NCBI GenBank assembly: GCA_050184295.1
Contig: JBFXAM010000005.1
Location: 1 to 64,000, forward strand
Direction: 5' to 3'
DNA: 64,000 bases
DNA from: JBFXAM01 sp050184295
GTDB lineage: Bacteria; Planctomycetota; Phycisphaerae; UBA1845; Fen-1342
The notes below the pieces were generated by a model. The model saw nothing but the letters and a program-made list of their open reading frames with translations. It had not been told where the DNA came from and made no database searches. Each line of letters opens with the position of its first letter. The first letter of the stretch is position 1. Below, one piece after another: positions 61,424 through 64,000 of this stretch. The position numbers and the translations under genes are program-made.

Positions 61424-61666
61424 CGCGCCGATCGGCCGGCCCGGGAGCGCCGGAACCGTCCGTCGCGCCGGACCCTCTGCTTGGCGCGCGGGATTCCGAT
61501 TTACCGCCGCGCGGGGGTTGGCGCGGTGTGCGGGTTGCAGCCGCGTGCGGGACGCAACCCTGTGCGGGACGCACCCACCGCGGCGCCGCATGGTTCGAAG
61601 GAGGCTGGAGCCGCGCGTCGATCATGGACCGTTGGAGATCGCGGAGACGCCCGGGTTGGTGCAACG

Positions 61667-62269
61667 ATGGCGATTCAGGCCCGAACCGGCAGCACGTTGT
61701 TCGCCGACTTTCTGGAACTCGTGCGCGGGGATCAGAAAGCCGACCTGATCGATGGAGTGATCTACATGGCGTCGCCGGAGAACCTCGAGCACAACGAGTT
61801 GTCGACATGGCTCGCCGGCGCGCTGGGCGCGTACGTGCGCCGCCGCCAGCTCGGCCGCGTGGTAAGCAGTCGCGTCGCGTTCCGCCTCGCGACGAACAAT
61901 TCCCCCGAGCCCGATATCGCGTTCATCGCGGCGTCACGCTTGCACCTGATCCGCCCCGGCTACGTCGACGGTCCCCCGGACGTCGCGATCGAGATCGTCT
62001 CGCCGGACAGCGTGCAGCGCGACTACGAGCAGAAGCGTACGCAATACGAGACCGCGGGCGTCGCGGAGTACTACATCTTCGACGCGGACGAGCGCCCGGC
62101 GACGTTTCTGCTGCGCGAGCAGGAGCGGTTCGTCGACCGTTCGCCCGCGCACGGCCCGTTTGAGAGCGGGGCGATCGCCGCGCTGCGGATCGATCCGTTG
62201 TGGCTGTGGCAGCGGCCGCTGCCGGACGCGCTGGCGACCGTACAACAACTGCTGGGCGACGATGGATAG
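61667..62269 (+). CDS. Uma2-family (DUF820) endonuclease-like protein
   Basis: 200 residues. The PD-(D/E)XK-type fold of Uma2 proteins is seen: LIDGVIYMASPENLEHNELS, EPDIAFIAASRL, then PPDVAIEIVSPDSVQRDYEQ, and KRTQYETAGVAEYYIFDADE. The Asp in EPDIAF and the Glu-Ile in DVAIEIVS match the catalytic region of the family. Uma2 genes are very abundant in cyanobacteria and planctomycetes; the target is not known. No Shine-Dalgarno is visible; the ATG was chosen because the domain begins right after it. Confidence 0.82.
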   Translation: MAIQARTGSTLFADFLELVRGDQKADLIDGVIYMASPENLEHNELSTWLAGALGAYVRRRQLGRVVSSRVAFRLATNNSPEPDIAFIAASRLHLIRPGYVDGPPDVAIEIVSPDSVQRDYEQKRTQYETAGVAEYYIFDADERPATFLLREQERFVDRSPAHGPFESGAIAALRIDPLWLWQRPLPDALATVQQLLGDDG

Positions 62270-62414
62270 CGCGCCGACGGGCACGCGCGCGATCCCCCGG
62301 CGGTGTGCGCGCCGCGACGCCGGAGGCGGCTCCGGCATGCGAACTACCCGCGGCGGACGCTGTGTACGCGACCCCATGACGCCCAACGTCCGATGACCCA
62401 GGGACGCCGTTGAC

Positions 62415-62960
62415 ATGTCGCGCGGCGAATGGCTGAACCGACGCGTGTGGTGGCTGCCGCCGAGCGTTGAGCGCGAGCTCGCTGCGCTCGAGGCGCCGGA
62501 GCTTCGGATGCGCGTTCGGCGGCGGGTTTACTACCGCCTGCTGACGGACTGGCGCTACATTCTGGCGAACGTGCTCGGCATCCTGCTGATCGCGGTCGTG
62601 GTTCCGTTCCTGATCGTCACGGTGGCCCGGTATTGGCGGATGATGGTGGGCCCGGGAAGCGGCGGGCTGATCGGCGGCGTCGTGGGCGGCGTGCTCGGCG
62701 GAACCGTCGGGTTCGGCGGGGTCTGGCTCTTTCGCCGGCGGCTGCAACGGTCTGTGCGCGGGTTTCTGAATGAGCACGGCGTGCCGGTGTGCGAACCCTG
62801 CGGCTACCGGCTCGAGGGGCACACGTCGGCGCGGTGTCCGGAGTGCGGTGCGGACACGCCCGCGCGCGTCTCCGGCAGCGCGGCCGACACGCGGGAGTCC
62901 GCATCCGCGATGGGCGCGCCGCCGCCGCGGCAACCCACGCGTTCGCAGCGCGGTGAATGA
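62415..62960 (+). CDS. Membrane protein with a C-terminal CPECG zinc ribbon, copy 1
   Basis: 181 residues. Two predicted membrane helices (YILANVLGILLIAVVVPFLI, then a Gly-rich one GGLIGGVVGGVLGGTVGFGG). A zinc ribbon follows: CEPCGYRLEGHTSARCPECG. The ribbon sequence CGYxLxGxxxxxCPECG is very common in planctomycete membrane proteins and is probably cytoplasmic. A disordered Ala/Pro-rich tail follows. It is similar in layout to the next gene. Function unknown. Confidence 0.72.
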   Translation: MSRGEWLNRRVWWLPPSVERELAALEAPELRMRVRRRVYYRLLTDWRYILANVLGILLIAVVVPFLIVTVARYWRMMVGPGSGGLIGGVVGGVLGGTVGFGGVWLFRRRLQRSVRGFLNEHGVPVCEPCGYRLEGHTSARCPECGADTPARVSGSAADTRESASAMGAPPPRQPTRSQRGE

Positions 62961-63041
62961 TTCTGTCGCCGTTGTCCGACCGGCGCCGATCCCGGTTGTC
63001 AAACCGGCGCCGCCGTTGCGAAGCAGGTTGCTGGGAGGCGA

Positions 63042-63608
63042 ATGCTCCGCTGGCTGCATCAGATCCTGTTCTGGCTCCCCGGTTGCGAGCGCGAGTTGGC
63101 GCTGCTCGACGACCTGGTCGAGCGCGAGCGCGCCAAGCGCGCAGCGCACCTCGAGCTCCTCCGCTCGCGGTCGATGCGCCTCGCGATCGTGCTGGCGATC
63201 GCGGCGTCGATCGGCGCCCACTTCGGCACCCTGGCCGCGTGGCGGGCCGCCGGCGGGGGCCGCTCGCTCGACCTGTCGCCGCTCGTGATCGCACTCGCCG
63301 GCGGCTGGGGGCTGGTCGCGTCCGGCGTGCTCTACGCGGTGTTCATGCCGCGTTACCGGCGCGCGGTTCGTGCCCACCTCTGCGCACGCGGGATTCCCGT
63401 GTGTATGTCGTGCGGCTACAATCTGCACGCATTGGCCGAGCGGCGCTGCCCCGAGTGTGGGTTCGCGTGCGACGGCGCACGAACGTCGCGCGGCGTGCGG
63501 CCGGGGTTGTCCGGCGGCGCGGCGAGCGCATCTCAGACGCCAGGAGACTCACCCGATGTCCCGAACCGTGACGCTCAAGGGCAACCCGTTGAAGCTCGCC
63601 GGCGCTGA
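63042..63608 (+). CDS. Membrane protein with a C-terminal CPECG zinc ribbon, copy 2
   Basis: 188 residues. The start WLHQILFWLPGCERELALLD parallels WWLPPSVERELAALE of copy 1, so the two are tandem paralogues. Two membrane helices (LAIVLAIAASIGAHFGTLAA and VIALAGGWGLVASGVLYAVF). The ribbon is CMSCGYNLHALAERRCPECG. The tail is long and disordered. Its 3' end overlaps the tpx start by 53 bases in another frame, so the very end may be translated at low efficiency or the true stop position may matter for coupling. GGGAGG 9 bases before the ATG. Confidence 0.72.
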   Translation: MLRWLHQILFWLPGCERELALLDDLVERERAKRAAHLELLRSRSMRLAIVLAIAASIGAHFGTLAAWRAAGGGRSLDLSPLVIALAGGWGLVASGVLYAVFMPRYRRAVRAHLCARGIPVCMSCGYNLHALAERRCPECGFACDGARTSRGVRPGLSGGAASASQTPGDSPDVPNRDAQGQPVEARRR

Positions 63609-64000
63609 GTTGAAAGTGGGCGACAAGGCGCCGGACGCGACGTTGAAAAAGGACCTGGTGACGGACCTGAAGCTGAGCGCGACAAGCGGCGCAACACGCA
63701 TCTTCAGCGTCGTTCCGTCGCTGGACACGCCGGTCTGCGCCGAGCAGACCCGGCGCTTTCACCAGGAGCTCGCGGCGCTGCCGAACGTGAAGCTGTACAC
63801 GATCAGTTGCGATCTGCCGCCGGCACAGAAGCGCTTCTGCGGCGCGGAGCAGTTCGACCCGGAGCGGCTCGTGACGCTCAGCGACCACAAGGACGTTTCG
63901 TTCGGCGAAGCCTACGGAACGCTGATTCCGGATCTGCGGATCGAATGTCGCGCAGTGTTCGTCGTCGACAGGAACGACGCATTGCGCTATGTCGAATACG
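63556..64000 (+). CDS. tpx: Thiol peroxidase Tpx, 5' part (3' end outside window)
   Basis: 148 complete codons are visible. Tpx is a 2-Cys peroxiredoxin that reduces peroxides with thioredoxin. The motif SVVPSLDTPVCAEQTRRFHQ contains the peroxidatic Cys; the resolving Cys lies in ISCDLPPAQKRFCGAEQ. The N-terminus has LKGNPLKLAGAELKVGDKAP, typical of the family. AGGAG 9 bases before the ATG, which lies inside the end of the preceding membrane-protein gene. The reading frame is open at the window end. Confidence 0.93.
   Translation, partial: MSRTVTLKGNPLKLAGAELKVGDKAPDATLKKDLVTDLKLSATSGATRIFSVVPSLDTPVCAEQTRRFHQELAALPNVKLYTISCDLPPAQKRFCGAEQFDPERLVTLSDHKDVSFGEAYGTLIPDLRIECRAVFVVDRNDALRYVEY

Overview
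The window is about 64 kb of high-GC, densely coding bacterial chromosome and most likely comes from a planctomycete (Planctomycetota, possibly Phycisphaerae-like). The evidence is a combination of lineage-typical traits: a type I dockerin-like tail with the signature GDLNCDNVVNNFDIDAF on a secreted peptidase, a PEP-CTERM sorting tail, small membrane proteins ending in a CGY..RCPECG zinc ribbon, a HARE-HTH protein, a kinase fused to WD40 repeats, and very large secreted repeat proteins. I found no rRNA, tRNA, CRISPR array, insertion sequence or prophage.

Layout. 1-6.4 kb: the end of a von Willebrand A protein, a PHP phosphoesterase, a secretin with a TPR tail and a TPR lipoprotein. 6.5-15.5 kb: universal stress protein, overlapping dxr and rseP (isoprenoid precursor synthesis and site-2 protease), a HARE-HTH protein, tyrS, an RlmI-like methyltransferase, a secreted CxxC-repeat protein and a second methyltransferase. 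15.7-25.7 kb: two minus-strand secreted proteins, one of about 2,660 residues, each with a long leader. 26.2-32 kb: a short GspE-type ATPase, a 2-hydroxyacid dehydrogenase, rlmN and a secreted M14 carboxypeptidase. 32.5-47.4 kb: ilvE, a PEP-CTERM protein with a metzincin-type zinc motif, a kinase with 14 WD40 blades, a DUF1573 protein, an isolated trpA, a tldD/tldE pair whose TldD carries a Tat-lipoprotein signal, a SulP transporter and a DUF1963 protein.

47.4-48.8 kb is the largest gene-free stretch. It holds a repeat cluster, a candidate small RNA gene with promoter and terminator, a lower-GC patch with a direct repeat, an operator-like palindrome and a sigma-54-type promoter. It leads into a chaperone block (48.8-55.7 kb): groEL1, groES, groEL2, dnaJ, grpE and an FmdB-type zinc-ribbon gene. 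56-64 kb: pilB and pilT (type IV pilus motors), an exported M3 oligopeptidase, a Uma2-type nuclease, two related zinc-ribbon membrane proteins and the start of tpx (thiol peroxidase), cut by the window end.

How genes work together. The secretin, the TPR lipoprotein, PilB, PilT and the short GspE belong to type IV pilus or type II secretion machinery, scattered over the window. GroES can serve both chaperonins. DnaJ and GrpE would serve a DnaK encoded elsewhere. The most interesting regulatory signal is a nearly identical 16-base sigma-54-type promoter (15 of 16 bases shared, including the -24 GG and -12 GC) in front of both the universal stress protein and groEL1, which suggests an RpoN-linked stress response.
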